This document shows, piece after piece, positions 52,151 through 64,000 of a stretch of DNA of 64,000 nucleotides. The position numbers were made by a program, and so were the translations under genes. Source of the stretch: Otis tarda. Its lineage: Eukaryota > Chordata > Aves > Otidiformes > Otididae. The notes under the pieces were generated by a model, which had not been told where the DNA came from, did not search any database, and saw only the letters and a list, made by a program, of their open reading frames with translations. Position 1 is the stretch's first letter. Each line of letters opens with the position of its first letter. The stretch spans positions 69,900,052 through 69,964,051 of the forward strand of contig CM048591.1 of assembly GCA_026413225.1 (NCBI GenBank), given 5' to 3'.

Positions 52151-52807
52151 TGTGGTGGTTTAGCCTGGATTGCCACACAGTTTCTCACTCACCCTCCCCC
52201 TACCCAGTGGGACAGGGGAGAGAAATTGGGAAGAAAGAAAAACTCGTGGGTTGAGATAAAAATAGTTTACTAAAATACTAAAAACTACAAAGATAACAGA
52301 ATATAAGGATATTAATATATACAAAATATGCAAAATGAACAACGTACGATTTCTCACCAGCTGATGTCTGAATGACTGACGCAGCCCGAGCAGCGATCAC
52401 AGAAACGACACCAAGCAGCAAGCGAAGGTAGAGAAAGCAAGCTAGCAAGATAGAGGGGACGATGCCAGCAAGCAAGCAAGATGGAAGAGAATGCCAAGGG
52501 TGCCCAAATGGACGCCAGACTGGATGCCCCCTCCCATGGGCAACCCCCACTTACATACTGAGCATGACATTTATGGCATGGAATACTCTCTTTGGCCAGT
52601 TTGGGTCAATTATTCTGTCTTTTGCCCAGCTTCCCGCATCTGCACATTAATGAGACTTTAACGAGACTTGGAAAGCCAGTGTCCTTGGTCTCATTAACAA
52701 TAACTCATGTCATCAGAGTGTTTTTATCAACATTCTTCACATACAAAATCCAAAACACACCAGCTACTGAGAGGAAAATTAACTCCATCACTGCTGAAAC
52801 CAGGACA
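52151..52807 (-). mobile_element. Solo LTR of an avian endogenous retrovirus, family B
   Basis: This 657-bp element begins TG (52151) and ends CA (52806-52807), with flanking CAGCT (52146-52150) and CACCT (52808-52812), a 5-bp duplication with one change. On the minus strand it starts TGTCCTGGTTTCAGC. It contains the sequence GAGTTAATTTTCCTCTCAGT (about 52770-52790) and ends with TTTATCTCAACCCACGAG (about 52240-52257) and GGCTAAACCACCACA. These are hallmarks of a widespread class of bird LTRs, recognised from memory. The R-U5 part (52390-52490) contains irregular CAAG/CAGC-type repeats. The family shares the U5 end structure with family A (GAGATAA, CACTCAC), which suggests related viruses. 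It is in intron 4 with the same sense as CAMK4. Confidence 0.88.
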
Positions 52808-53275
52808 CACCTGTATTAACTCAGATGTATAACTGATACTTTTGTTTGAATTTATCTTCTTTTGGGTAACACAACTGAAATATTGTTATAATGAAAGCTT
52901 ATTTTAGCAATAATGTGGCTGATTTGACAGAAATATTAAATATAGTGAAGGAAGTGAATAATTTTATTACCCAGAACTTTTATGTTAGAGTGGCACGAAC
53001 CAGCAGCACATCAACAATGCTAACAGGATTCTAGAAAACTAATCAGATCTTGGGTATTTATGAAATCATCTTCATGATAAGGGGAATGTGTATGCGAAAG
53101 AACTTACTCATCCGCAGCTCAAACACTATTCAAAAGAAGAATGGACATCTGAGATGGCAGAAAACTAGAGCAATAAAACAGTTAATATAAAAAGTACCGG
53201 CATATTACCAGAATTAGCAGTAACAGTAAATGAAGATGTTTACAGTAAGGAGAGCAAATGCCTTTATGTAACTTA

Positions 53276-53979
53276 TCATAGAATCATAGAATCTTACAGC
53301 TGGAAGAGACCTCCAAGATCATCATGTCCGACCATCAACCTCACACCACCATGCCTACTAAACCATGTCCTGAAGTCCCATGTCTACACGGTCTTTGAAC
53401 ACCTCCAGGGATGGTGACTCCACTGCTTCCTTGGGCAGCCTGTTCCAGTGCCTGAGCACTCTTTCAATGAAGAAGTTTTTCTTAATATCCAACCTAAACC
53501 TCCCCTGATGCAACTAGAGGCCATTTCCTCTCATCCTATCACTTGTTACTTGGGAGAAGACATCAACACCCACCTCCCTACAGCCTCCTTTCAGGTAGTT
53601 GTAGAGAGCAATGATGTCTCCCCTCAGACTCCTCTTCTCCGGACTAAACAATCCCAGTTCCCTCAGCTGCTCCTCATAAGACTTGTTCTCCAGACTCCTC
53701 AACAGCTTTGTTGCCCTTCTCTGGACATGCTTCAGCAATTCAATGTCCCTCTTGTAGTGAGGGGCCCAAAACTGCACACAGTATTTGAGGCGTGGTCTCA
53801 CCAGCACCGAGTACAGGGGAACGATCACTTCCCTATTCCTGCTGGCCACACTGTTCCTGATGCAAGCCAGGATGCTGTTGGCCTTCTTGGCCACCTGGGC
53901 ACACTGCTGGCTCATGTTCAGCTGGCTGTCAACCACCACCCTCTTTCCGCTGGGCAGCTTTCCAGCCACTCTTCTCCAA
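53276..53979 (-). mobile_element. CR1 LINE, 5'-truncated, with long open reverse-transcriptase remnant
   Basis: On the minus strand this ends in the CR1 tail (antisense TCATAGAATCATAGAATC at 53276-53293). Reading upstream, it contains the end of the reverse-transcriptase ORF. The frame is open for about 151 codons (53969-53514) and includes [56 protein letters not shown] and [15 protein letters not shown]. The 5' truncation is near 53979, where similarity to CR1 stops within the region for [12 protein letters not shown]. The long uninterrupted frame suggests a younger copy than the ones at 5236 and 15521. It is in CAMK4 sense within intron 4 and is not a functional gene. Confidence 0.93.
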
Positions 53980-56181
53980 ATCTAGTCTAGATCTAGTCCT
54001 ATCATTTGCTGACAGCTAATTTGAAAGAGGCACAATAGTAACTCCTCCAGAGTTACTTTGCTGCCTCTGTATGATCAGTGCAGTAGCCGTGTACCAAGCA
54101 TGTAAGGTCCTCTAAACCCTCTGGGTGGTCCCTGGCCACATCGGGGTCCTGCTTGCCCACATACTCTCTATACAGGGTCTTATCTTGAGGACAGCCATAG
54201 GGTGGATCTCAAGACAGCGTCACACCTCTACCTGCAGATCTGACACAACCCCATTGCCCAGCAGGAGACTTTCCAGGGTTGTTTTGCTTTCTCCTGGGAT
54301 GCAGTCACGCAAGAACAGAGGGAAGAGTGCATAAGGCCTCTCTGTAAGTCAAGATGTTTTCTTCATGCACGATAAAAAGATGTAATCTTTTAATGGATTG
54401 AAAAGATTAAGCACAAGAGCGGAAGGCAGAAAGCTAAATGTACCCTTACTAAATCTCAGAGGGCACCAGTTGTACAGCACACTGCCAGCGTTAATCCTTC
54501 AGCCCAGCTGAAAGGAAAGGGACAGATAATGCTTAATTGGAGTGACTAGTGCAAAACACTTCGGCTGTGTGTTTCTATTAAATTATTCTTCCTTTAAGGC
54601 TGAAGAGTGAAGTAATACTACTGTTGCTAGCTTAACTGTTGAAAATAGCTTTTTATGTTTTTTGTTTCATTGGTTAGTTTTTTTTCCAAATCACAGATCA
54701 GAGAAGACTGTAATGCCAAAGTTTCCACTTCTGTTGTATATGGAGAAAAGCAGGATGCTGAATTCAGAAGACTCCCATAGTATTAGAGCTCATTTGTAGC
54801 ATCACAATGGGGCACCACAATTCTGGTGTGTCTAACAGCTCATTCTAGCCCAATTACTGGATTAAGCATACAATTTTAGAGAAAGATCAACCTCACAATC
54901 ACTGCTGAGTTCAGACTACATAATGTTGAAAATGTCATAATATTAAATCCTAGTTCCATCAAAAAGCACAATTCCCCTTTTATCTTCATTTCTTCTATCA
55001 CATAGATGATTGCTGCTCAGGAACCAACCATTTCACTGGCATATTTGTGTTTTCCCTTCGCAAAATCTTCTCATCAACGACTTCCATAGAGTATCTAGGC
55101 TTCCTGAAAACCACCCAATCTGAAACCACATGGATATATAAAAGGCTATGTGAAAGGTAAGGCATCTTGTGTGGAGTCCTCTCTAGCTCAGGACTGGGTG
55201 CTTGCTGGTTGTTTAACTTGCAGCACATTTCTCCTGATTGCTTTGGCTGAGTACTCAGACAGTATGCACCTTTCTTCTGTCAAACTAAAGATGTTACAGG
55301 AGGAGTTGCTTTCGTTGTTATTGTTCAGAAATAGTTCATCTCAAGGCTGTAGCTATGACCATAGTACCAAAAAAAAAAAAAAAGAGTATGCTTGTTTTCT
55401 CAAGTCAAAGATACTTTCACACCGAGTCTTTGATGCATATTTGTGTAACAGTCCTCTAAAATACTATAATTACAGAAGAAGGAAGATCAAATAACTTGTC
55501 CTTACATGATTTGCAAGTCACCAATACCAGTGAATTAATTAATTTACTCAAACCAGTTACAAATGCTTTTCACATCTTCTCTTGCTCTAAAAAACTAAAT
55601 CCCTACCAGTAAAATATCATCCCAACTCTATTATAGAATTATTTCACTATATGCACCTATACCACAAGCTTGTGCAGCCTTATAAGCAATACCTTCAGAA
55701 CTCAATAGTTGTCTTGCAGAACCTTTGTAACAAACCCAGAGATTTTATAAATACAGTGAGTATTAAAAAGAATTTCTTTCTTGCTACTTTGCTTACCTCC
55801 TGGCAGGCTGATTGCCACCTATCATGTTTTACGATGATCTGTCAATGCGATTTTGCCAGGTTTCCCTGCCTTTTGTCTGCTCTAGAGCACTCTTACGCTA
55901 TGCACCTGCCAAGCATCTTCTTTCAATACTGTGTTCTCTTCAGAATTTACTGACAATTTCCTCCATTTTCAACTCATGTTTCCTTCCCAAAAAAATCTCC
56001 CAATAATCACATTTTCAAACACATTTTAAAGTCAATTCTTGCAGATATTTATTCATGTGAATAAACCATATGGTGATTAAGTAATTCCAGTAATTAATAA
56101 CACAGAGATTATGTGAAGACAAGAAATCTGGACTGTAACATCCTTGGGGAAGGAAGAGTCAGGTGCGCACAGGGAACTTAC
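53980..56181. other. Unannotated intron sequence
   Basis: No gene or repeat was recognised. It contains a 15-base A-run at 55369-55383. The part just after the CR1 (54000-54340) is less AT-rich and might be more decayed repeat sequence, but I could not assign it. Confidence 0.45.
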
Positions 56182-56264
56182 CTGTCAAATAGTTCTCCAC
56201 CTGTGACCAATTCCAGAACAAGACTGATTTCTGTAGGAGTCTCAAATATCTCCTTCAGTTTTAT
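56182..56264 (-). CDS. CAMK4: CAMK4 exon 4: hinge exon of CaM kinase IV
   Basis: Internal coding exon of 83 bp, phase 0 at the acceptor and phase 2 at the donor. It is preceded by a T-rich tract ending TTTACCAG and followed by the strong donor GTAAGT. It encodes IKLKEIFETPTEISLVLE and then LVTGGELFD plus two bases of the following arginine codon. This is strands beta4 and beta5, the hinge and the start of helix alphaD. The glutamate of GGELFD is the usual ribose- and substrate-facing residue at the mouth of the ATP pocket, and the gatekeeper position appears to be the leucine before the hinge glutamate. The peptide agrees with mammalian CaMKIV as I remember it, and differs clearly from CaMKI and CaMKII at FETPTEISLVLE. 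Confidence 0.96.
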
Positions 56265-56893
56265 CTGGTAAAATATAAAAAAGATAGCAAAAAGCATTCA
56301 TTCTGCTTATTTGCCTTCTAGCTGAGCATATTACGGGCCAACAGCAGGAAATAGACTACAGTCCATAGAGCAGAGGATGGTTCCAACTGAAGCCAGTGCA
56401 TCACTTACCTTGCAGTTGAGCAAGTTATTGTGCATGTTCTCTCCCGCGCCCTCTTTTTCGCTAGCTTTATCTCCTTTGCATTATCTTTTTTTGTTGTTGT
56501 TATTTTCATACTCCACATATCTCAGCAACTTCTACGTAACAGGATTTTAAGAAGCTGCTTTTGTCAACACCTGTCTGCCAACCTTTCAAAGTAACTGAAC
56601 ACATCCCAGCCTCCAAGGACTGACAACATCAACTTCCTCTTTCATTTACAGAACTTCTTTTGCATAGTTTCTCACTCAACTCTGTCAGAACATCAATAAT
56701 TTATTTTAAAGTGTAAGTATAAATCTACAATGAGCTGCTAATGTGCTCATAAGTAAAACCTAAAGCTTTAATCCAGGACTCTCGCAGGTCTGTATAGGTG
56801 AACTGCAACAGTCATCACTCAGGAACAGAAAGAATCAAGGCAAAAACCCCACAAAGAAACAAAAGTGGAGTGAAAGAACAAGGCTAAACTTAC
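56265..56893 (-). other. CAMK4: CAMK4 intron 3 (629 bp)
   Basis: Short intron between the donor GTAAGT after exon 3 and the acceptor CAG of exon 4. It is AT-rich, contains a small GTT-repeat-like T-rich patch near 56485-56510, and has no recognised element. Confidence 0.9.
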
Positions 56894-56956
56894 AATGTTT
56901 GGATGCGAAAGGCGAAGAAGAACTCCAATTTCTGTGCGCACAATTTTCTTGTCTAC
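56894..56956 (-). CDS. CAMK4: CAMK4 exon 3: helix alphaC exon of CaM kinase IV
   Basis: Internal coding exon of 63 bp, phase 0 at both ends. The acceptor is a pyrimidine tract ending AACCAG and the donor is GTAAGT. It encodes 21 residues, VDKKIVRTEIGVLLR followed by LSHPNI, the N-lobe helix alphaC and the start of beta4. The glutamate of VRTEIG is the conserved alphaC residue that forms a salt bridge with the ATP-binding lysine, which is encoded in the preceding exon outside the window. The upstream exon (P-loop GRGATSIVY and lysine strand ALKVLKK) was looked for on the minus strand up to 64000 and not found, so intron 2 is longer than 7 kb. Confidence 0.96.
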
Positions 56957-59900
56957 CTGGTTAAAAGTGGGAAGGGAAAAAGTAAAAAAATTATTTCCAC
57001 ATTCACCATAGAAACTTCTAGCTGCATAACAGGAAAATATTGTGAAGAGCATTTCTAGTTCTCACAGGAGAGTAAATTGATGTGAGATACACAGGTTAAA
57101 TATACTGTAAGGAGTAGTTTTCCTTTAGCATGGGACATATACTACAACAGAAAAACATCTGCACCCAGCACAATGATTACAAATGTACATGTAAGTCATG
57201 CAAGAAGCAGAATATAGGGAAGGCATCTGAAAAAAAGGTGCTAAAATCCCCATTTTTACTCAAGTTCTGCCCTTGTCTATCACTATTTATGTTGCTTCAG
57301 TTTATGCCAGGATAGCTTCCTTTTGACACACTGTTCAGCAGCTGTACTGGAAAAAGGTTTCTGCACATAGGATGTGCACATCAAAGCAGTGAAACACACT
57401 GCTTAGAGCAAAAAAGTGATGCAAAGGTCAAACAGCCCCAGCCACAGACAGGGTATAAGGTTTAACTTCAGCTTGCTTCAGATATGTCTAACAGAATGGT
57501 CTATAAATGCAGAAGACTATCTGTTTGGTTAAACCTGTGAGAGGATTAGCCCTTCCCTTTCCTTCCATTCTCAAATTGCAGTCTTTAACAACCCAGGCAC
57601 AACCTATGTCCTGTTGGGGGACATCGGTCATTTCTCACAAGAAATAGAGACCTAGGGAGTATTCCATTCAGGAGAGACAACTGTAGCTCTCCTGGAACTT
57701 GAATGCTTAAGCAACAAAGAAAGCAAAATGCTTGTAAGCAAATTATGCATGTTTTTATGTTGCTAAGGTAATACATTTATGAAGAAACAGTCTGGTTTGC
57801 AAATATTCTCACAAACCCTAGAGAAATTCTACACTGATGACAATTATAAATTTTGATTTTGGTTTGGGTTTTTTATATCATATGGGATATGAACAGTCGT
57901 AATACATAAACCTCTAAAAAGGACATAATACTACCTTCAAATTCTTAATGAGGAACACACATGCTTAAAAAAAATTATCCTTTTTTTTTTTTTAATCACT
58001 TGAAAGAAGATATTTACTTCTCAGTATTTTTTTTTCCAGCAACAACGAAATCCAAGTATCAGTCACATTCAGAGCTACAGGATAGGCAGAATTTGAATCT
58101 CCCTTCGTGTCAATCAGGAATGATTCCAGGTCAGTAATGTCACAGTGCTCAGACAGTGGTGTAAATGAGTGGGGACCTAAAGCCCTTAGGGATTTCTTGA
58201 AACTCATTGACATTTTACCTGTTTTAATGACTCTGCCAGAAAGTAAAATGAAAGAAAGAAAAAACAACTGTGGACAGATTCAGTGCATGTAAGAAGGAGC
58301 AGAAAGCAAAAATCAAAGAGGAATGAAATATTCCATTATCTGAACACCTAATTTTAAGTAAAGAACATGGTCGATAACTAAATCTGCACAGGTAAATGCC
58401 TCTCTGGCATCAAACACAGGAACCTTTATGCTCTGTGACCATCACAGGCTTTATGAGCTTTATTGCTTTCTACTCCAAATGGAAGTCTTTCTTGCCTGCC
58501 ACATAAACACTGAGCAGCAGGTTTGAAGAATGCTCTCCTGTGCAGTTTTCCTAAAATGCTGTGAGCACCAGCCTGTGGTCTTACTGGTTTCACTCCCTTG
58601 GCATCAGTGCTGTTATTCCACTCTGCGTTATTTTTGTGAGTGCAAATGCACATCCAGGGGCTCCAAAGCCCACTGCTAGGTAGCAAGGGGCTCCTGACAA
58701 TTCAGACAGTAATACACATCTGGACTGTTTACATATGCTTTGCACCTCAAGCAGGATCAGAAAAATTAGTGTACAATATTGTATGGACAGTCATTTCCCC
58801 AGATGTTTAGACTGAGCAGTTTACCTTATCCAAAAGCACCACTACAAACTGAACAACATGCAGTTTGTTTTTTCCAGTCTTGAAAATGTATGCACATCCA
58901 GTATGCCTGGCAAACGGCATGGAAAATGCTGTCCAGACTCTAAAGATGCTTCCTTTTGGCACTGAGTAGTTACAACAGAGGAACTATAGAAACCTCCTCT
59001 CATCTTGCAGGTGGCAACAAAATAAGTGAAAAAAAAGTGAACTGAGACTCAGTTTCAGATACTTGCTTTCCTAGATGTTTACTCTGCAGCCATAGGAGAG
59101 TCCCTCTGTGATACAGTTCCTGACCTGACCCAAAACATTAGACTCCCCTAGTACTTCCTCGGGTGGTGGTATGAGGAAAAGGTACCTCCACATTCAAGGT
59201 ACTAAGATGCAATGGCAAATAAGCCACAAAGAAATACGTAGGAGTGTTATGTATCTATAAGAATCCTGGAAAATGACTATTGGGATAGATTTTACAACAG
59301 AAGTGTGCATGTATAAAGTGAAATAAATCATTCCAGAGTAAAAGCAGTAGCATATATAGTCATGGCATTTTATTATGGACAGCCTGTTTTATCGCTTTTA
59401 TTTTCTCACCTTCTCCTACACTAAGGATAGAGCTATATCAACACTTACCTTGTTTCAGCTCCTTCCAACACAATGTACCTACTTATATTAGGGCCAAACC
59501 CTGCCTATTTTTAGTTTGGGCAGGAGTATCAGCAATTCCACTACTTAGATTCGTGACAGAAATTATTTGATAGGATGACAGTCAGGCATTTCACTATATA
59601 CTGTATGTTGCTAGAGTAACAAATTTTAAAACTCAGATAATTTACCCAAAAGATCCTGTTACCACAAATGTTTGGCTACATCAGATACGGTGATCTGATT
59701 TGTGTAGATGTAATAACTGACCAAAATGAGGCCACAAGATGTTTATTTTTGTCTCCTCTGCTTTGGATGCAATGTAAATATGCAGTACAATATATAACAA
59801 TTTATTTGAGCATTCCTTGAATTAACATTACTCACAGGAACACCAGTGAGACCTTTGTGAGTATATCATAGTCAAGAATAATAAGGTCAGCAAACTGGTC

Positions 59901-62900
59901 TGTTCGTGAAGAGAAGAAATAATAAAACGTTAACTTTCAGATGTATTCCGGTTTCATTAATTTAGCAATTATCCTTCTACAAGCTTCTTTTATCCTTTGC
60001 TTTTAATCTATGCTAAATGGACTACAGTATGCTTTTGATCAAGCATTTCATTAGTATGATTTGATTTCTACTTAAAAGATTACTTTTCTCTGTTTGAAAA
60101 ACTTACCCTAATTCTGTACTAGGTCATGTGAATGACTGGCTGGGTGATTTTAACACTGGTGTAATTTTACTGAGCTCTATTTTCTGTTTGCAAACTTTAA
60201 ATTGCAAACAATCAAGAGGCATTTGCTGTGACAGGCCTATGAAGCAGCATTCTGCTGTGATACATCTGTGTCAATTTGAGAAGTCATTTGCCAAGTAATC
60301 CTGAAATAGAATCATAGAATCATAGAATAGTTTGGGTTTGAAGGGACCTTCAAAGGTCATCTAGTCCAACCCTCCTGCAAGGAGCAGGGACATCTTCGAC
60401 TAGATCAGGCTGCTCAGGTTGTTTATCAGGTCTTCACCACTAAAACTGGGCATGAAGATTTCACTGCTCATAGACAAAAAAAAACCCCAAAGTTGCTAGG
60501 TGGCCTGTAATTATCAAAGCTCACATCCATGTGCTTCCAGAGCCTACCTGTGGAGACACCCACATGAAGTGCTAAACCCAGCAAATCTGCGAGAACTGCT
60601 TGTAGGTGCGATCCAGTCCTGCCTTGCGCTGTGGCTTGCAGTGCTCCACAGTATGCTTTAGAAAACAAACCAGGAGCAGTGACTGCAGCGCAGGTAAGTA
60701 CCTGTATACCAGCTTTAACCTAACTCGACAAAGTACCTGCAGCAGCAAAGATCCAGCAACCTGAACTTGGGACCAAGAGGCAGTCCAAGAACGCAGCATG
60801 CTGAACGAGAAAGCCTGTCTGTATTGCAGCTGGACACATGGCTTTGCAATGTTATCTGAGATCACTAGGCAAACGGTAGCATGCTGTGTGCGCTCAAAAC
60901 CACAATCATGCATCCTGTTTGCAGACAGGCAGACTAAGGATTGCAGCATTAACAAAGCATTTCACACAGCTAAGGCCTGAGAAGTTAGGACAGCATTTGC
61001 AAGTCTGGGTCAATGAACTTACATTAAAGTATTTACACAATAAAGGTAATTATTCCTGGATTATCCCTAGTATTTTGTCTCTCCAGTTATTCCACTTCTC
61101 TAGAATTAGGCATTTATCTGTTTAACAGATATGTGTCTATAAACACTGTGTCTCTGAAATTTGACCCCGGTTGTGTAGTGAAGTCGTGCTAGGCCTATAA
61201 CCAGTCTATTTCTGATTTACGTATTCCAGACTGTTTTGACAAAAGAAAGAGCTGGAAAAATCCATAATGAAAGATGAGATTCTTCCATGTTTCCATGTCC
61301 TGAGATGGTAAGGTGGAGTGATGCTACAAACCCCTGAGAAATAAAAGTGTTGCTTCTATCTCAATTAAATGAAACAAGATAAAATGAACTGTAAACAGAT
61401 TAATTCAGCTGCTGCCTTGCAATATGGTACGTCATCCTGAAAATAGGTGGCTAGCAGATGTACAGACCCTTCAAACTTAGTAGAGAGCAAGAAGCAGAGC
61501 ATACTCTTTATCCTGCAAGCCCAGTCTCTGCTGTCTTCCTTCCCGAGGGTGTTGCAGACAGGGAGGGGCACATCTGGTGTGACCACCACGGAGGCTGGGT
61601 GACAACACTGTGCCCAGGCAAGGGCTGTGAAGCAGACAGTGCCAACGGCTCTCGAGGAGCTTCATAGCACTGCCTATCTCAAGGAGGCTGTTCACCCCAG
61701 CTCTGCACAGCTCCTTATTTGATATCCTACTTATTGACTCAGACGAACACCTCTAATTTTAGCAATGAATGCTTTATCGAACCAGCAGGTCAGGCTCTGA
61801 GCATGTATTTCTCTGCACTTACAGGGAGCATGCTGCAAATGACTATTGGCTTGCCACCACACTCTATTAAAACCGCTTCCAAGAAACAATTTTTATGTTC
61901 ACCTCAGCTAAAGTAATTGGTCTGCAGCCTAACCCTTTCTGTATTTTATGGAGTCAATTGCTAATTACCATTTATAACTTTGCCATTATTTTGTCTTCTG
62001 ACAGTTAAGCTCAAATATTAAAACTTGTACAGACATAGACTATGCACAAGCAGAGCTGTCGATTCCCCGGTAGTCTGAAAGGTCTGTTCCCAATTGTCAC
62101 AACTACAGACAGGGCTGCTGAGTTACTCAGCTTCCCTTGAAAGGTTTCAAGAAAAAAGAATAGAGCTTCAGGTTAAATCTTGAATTTAAATAAATCATCA
62201 CATGAAAAACATTCAAAGTACATATTTTCTATACAGTTTTAGGTCTTGATTTTTGACTTCAGAATGTCCTGGATAACAGGAATTCCAGTTTATACCCAGC
62301 TCATACATAGCATATCTTCTCAGAAAGTCTTTCAGTCAAGACTTCAAGATTAAAACATTCTAAAGAAGACTTCTGAATGTGCTTTTTCATCTGCATAAAG
62401 CTGAATAGTATGGCTGAAATCATGCATCTGAGCTGGTCTATGTATCAATGCAAGACACGGATGTCAGTCTTCTCTATAAATGACAAAGTATCTTGAGGGA
62501 TACAAAAAGTGGTATGATAGAAAAACCCCAGAAAAAATGAATATATATATTTTAGATGACCCAGTCTATTTCTCTGTGTTACTCTGGTGTAATTCAGTAA
62601 ACAGCATGGCACTGGACAGTGACTAAAAGCAATATTTAAAAAAGCTGACCCTTCTGAATAAAAAGGATACTTCTTTGTTCCAACTAGGACATTTATTTAA
62701 CACCTACTTCAGGTGATTTGATTCATTGCATGACCTTGTTTTTGAATTAAAATTTGAGTTTTTCAAGTAAAGAATTACTCCTATAATTTAGGGGCTGTTC
62801 TTGCTGGGACATTGCTTGACCTTTTCAGCAAGGTCAACAGCTCTCTCTTTGTATGGAAGCAATCTTTGTACTCCTAATGGACTAATTTTATATTTAAAAA

Positions 62901-64000
62901 AAAATAATGTTCAAAATAATCTTTTTTTTTTTTTGTATTTTAAGCTTGGCAGACTATTCTGGCTCTATCTCCATTCAAGTTGAACATGAGATCCCTGAAG
63001 AACACATCAAACAACACAATAAAGCACAGCAGTAATCGCACACCTCTGCAGTATCTTCCATAAACCCAGCAGGGAGTTTCACTCTGCAGGTTACTGAGAA
63101 TTTTTATTTTGAACCTCCATAAGTAAACTTGTATTATTAATGCAAATAAAATGCATTATTCATTATTACAGCAACTATTTTCTCTCCACATGTCCACACT
63201 TCCAATTTGCAGCTATAATCCTTCAATTGATGCATATTTTTCAGGCTGAATACACTTGCATAGAACTACTGCAAGTTACATCAATGCACTTGCATTTGTC
63301 CTGTTAGGTGCCTAAAAGTCTACCTGTACACACAAACTTGCTGGCTGCAGATACAGATTAGCTGGGTTTGTACAAGCATATGGTTTTAAAAAAATGAATG
63401 AGAAACGCACTACCTGCATATAACAGTACTGTTAATCTGTTAAATGTGAATTGTTCCATCAAAGAGGCAACACTTCTGTTTCTCAAGAAGCACAGTACAT
63501 TTGCAAGTGAACCATCGAAGGAATAGAGATGATTTGTGGGATTGCATAGAGTCCAGCACAGTAAATCACATGCTGACATATCTGATTAAGAGGCCCTGAT
63601 CTTGTAACACAGGATTTCAATGGTAAAGTTAACTAGATGTAGGTAATATTCCCCAAAGACACACAAGCCTTTGTGAATGGGTTTTACTGTTCACCCACAT
63701 TAACTTGGGGGCATCACTGAGGGGTGAGGGATGGGTCCAGAGGCACTCACAGCTTGCACAACACCGGTCATTTGCAGTAATACATTTTATGTCTGAGTTC
63801 AAAACAAGTCATATACTCATTAGAACAGGCCTTATTATATGTTGTGGTCTAATTATCTGACTAATTTGGTTGTTATTTCTGTTCCTGACTCATTTATACA
63901 CAGATTTCTGCAAATATGTTTGATAATTGTTAAACGGTTTGTGTAAACAAATTTCAGGCTATTAGGTATTCATGAACTGCTCATTTGAGCTATCCACTAT
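56957..64000 (-). other. CAMK4: CAMK4 intron 2 (partial, acceptor end, over 7 kb)
   Basis: Everything right of exon 3 is intron. It contains a CR1 tail at 60306-60418 and otherwise no recognised gene or mobile element. T- and A-runs occur at about 57980-57993 and 62921-62934. A homeodomain-like inverted repeat (TAATGCA/TGCATTA arms) lies at 63138-63158, overlapping an ATGCAAAT octamer. Confidence 0.8.
60306..60418 (-). mobile_element. CR1 LINE 3' tail fragment
   Basis: A very short 5'-truncated CR1, antisense on the plus strand. It starts with repeated ATAGAATC units (60307-60328), then GTTTGGGTTTGAAGGGACC, GTCATCTAGTCCAACCC, and ends in ACTAGATCAGGCTGCTCAGG, which belongs to the CR1 3' UTR. 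There is no coding part. Confidence 0.9.

Larger units (their letters stand above)
39686..56181 (-). other. CAMK4: CAMK4 intron 4 (about 16.5 kb)
   Basis: The intron runs from the donor GTAAGT after exon 4 (56181-56176) to the acceptor AG at 39687-39686. It holds two solo LTRs (40272-41414 and 52151-52807), a minus-strand CR1 (53276-53979), a 182-bp duplicated segment and an inverted pair of forkhead-like motifs. No additional supported exon was seen. Confidence 0.85.

Noticed and set aside
53448..53990. 180-codon plus-strand open frame
   Set aside because: It is the antisense shadow of the CR1 reverse-transcriptase remnant on the minus strand.
56957..64000. Search for the preceding CAMK4 exon (P-loop and ATP-binding lysine)
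   Set aside because: No minus-strand sequence encoding the expected GRGATSIVY or ALKVLKK motifs with splice sites was seen, so the exon is taken to lie beyond the right edge.

Overview
The window is vertebrate nuclear DNA, almost certainly from a bird. It is AT-rich, has very little coding sequence, and carries CR1 LINE copies (the dominant avian retroposon) plus avian-type solo LTRs that begin TG, end CA and have 5-bp target-site duplications. There are no operons, CRISPR arrays or prokaryotic features.

The only gene I can support is CAMK4 (calcium/calmodulin-dependent protein kinase IV), read on the minus strand. Four consecutive internal exons are present: 56956-56894, 56264-56182, 39685-39613 and 534-444. 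They match exons 3 to 6 of the mammalian gene as I remember it. All have AG acceptors and GT donors, their phases join (0-0, 0-2, 2-0, 0-1), and together they give 310 nt (103 full codons plus one base) with no stop. They encode the kinase core from helix alphaC through the hinge and helix alphaE to the HRDLKPEN catalytic loop and beta8. The DFG motif should begin the next exon, beyond the left edge. The ATP-binding P-loop and lysine lie upstream, beyond the right edge. Introns are about 39.1 kb (intron 5), 16.5 kb (intron 4) and 0.63 kb (intron 3).

The rest is intron. Reading left to right: an ancient minus-strand CR1 (about 5236-7700) split by a younger plus-strand CR1 (6013-6825); a degraded ancient plus-strand CR1 (about 15521-16065); a solo LTR (18792-19949); two further solo LTRs of the same family (36011-37183 and 40272-41414) that bracket exon 5; a 182-bp segment present twice, 1674 bp apart (47987 and 49661); a fourth, different solo LTR (52151-52807); a minus-strand CR1 with a long open reverse-transcriptase remnant (53276-53979); and a CR1 tail (60306-60418). 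All four LTRs have the same sense as CAMK4 by my reading of their TATA-like and AATAAA signals. Several perfect or near-perfect inverted repeats lie in otherwise unique intron sequence.

I found no new gene system. The points most worth checking are the sense-oriented LTRs around exon 5, the LTR variant with an extended U5 end, the nested CR1 pair, the 182-bp local duplication, and the perfect hairpin at 31206-31237. Repeat-family assignments rest on recognition by eye, not a database search.
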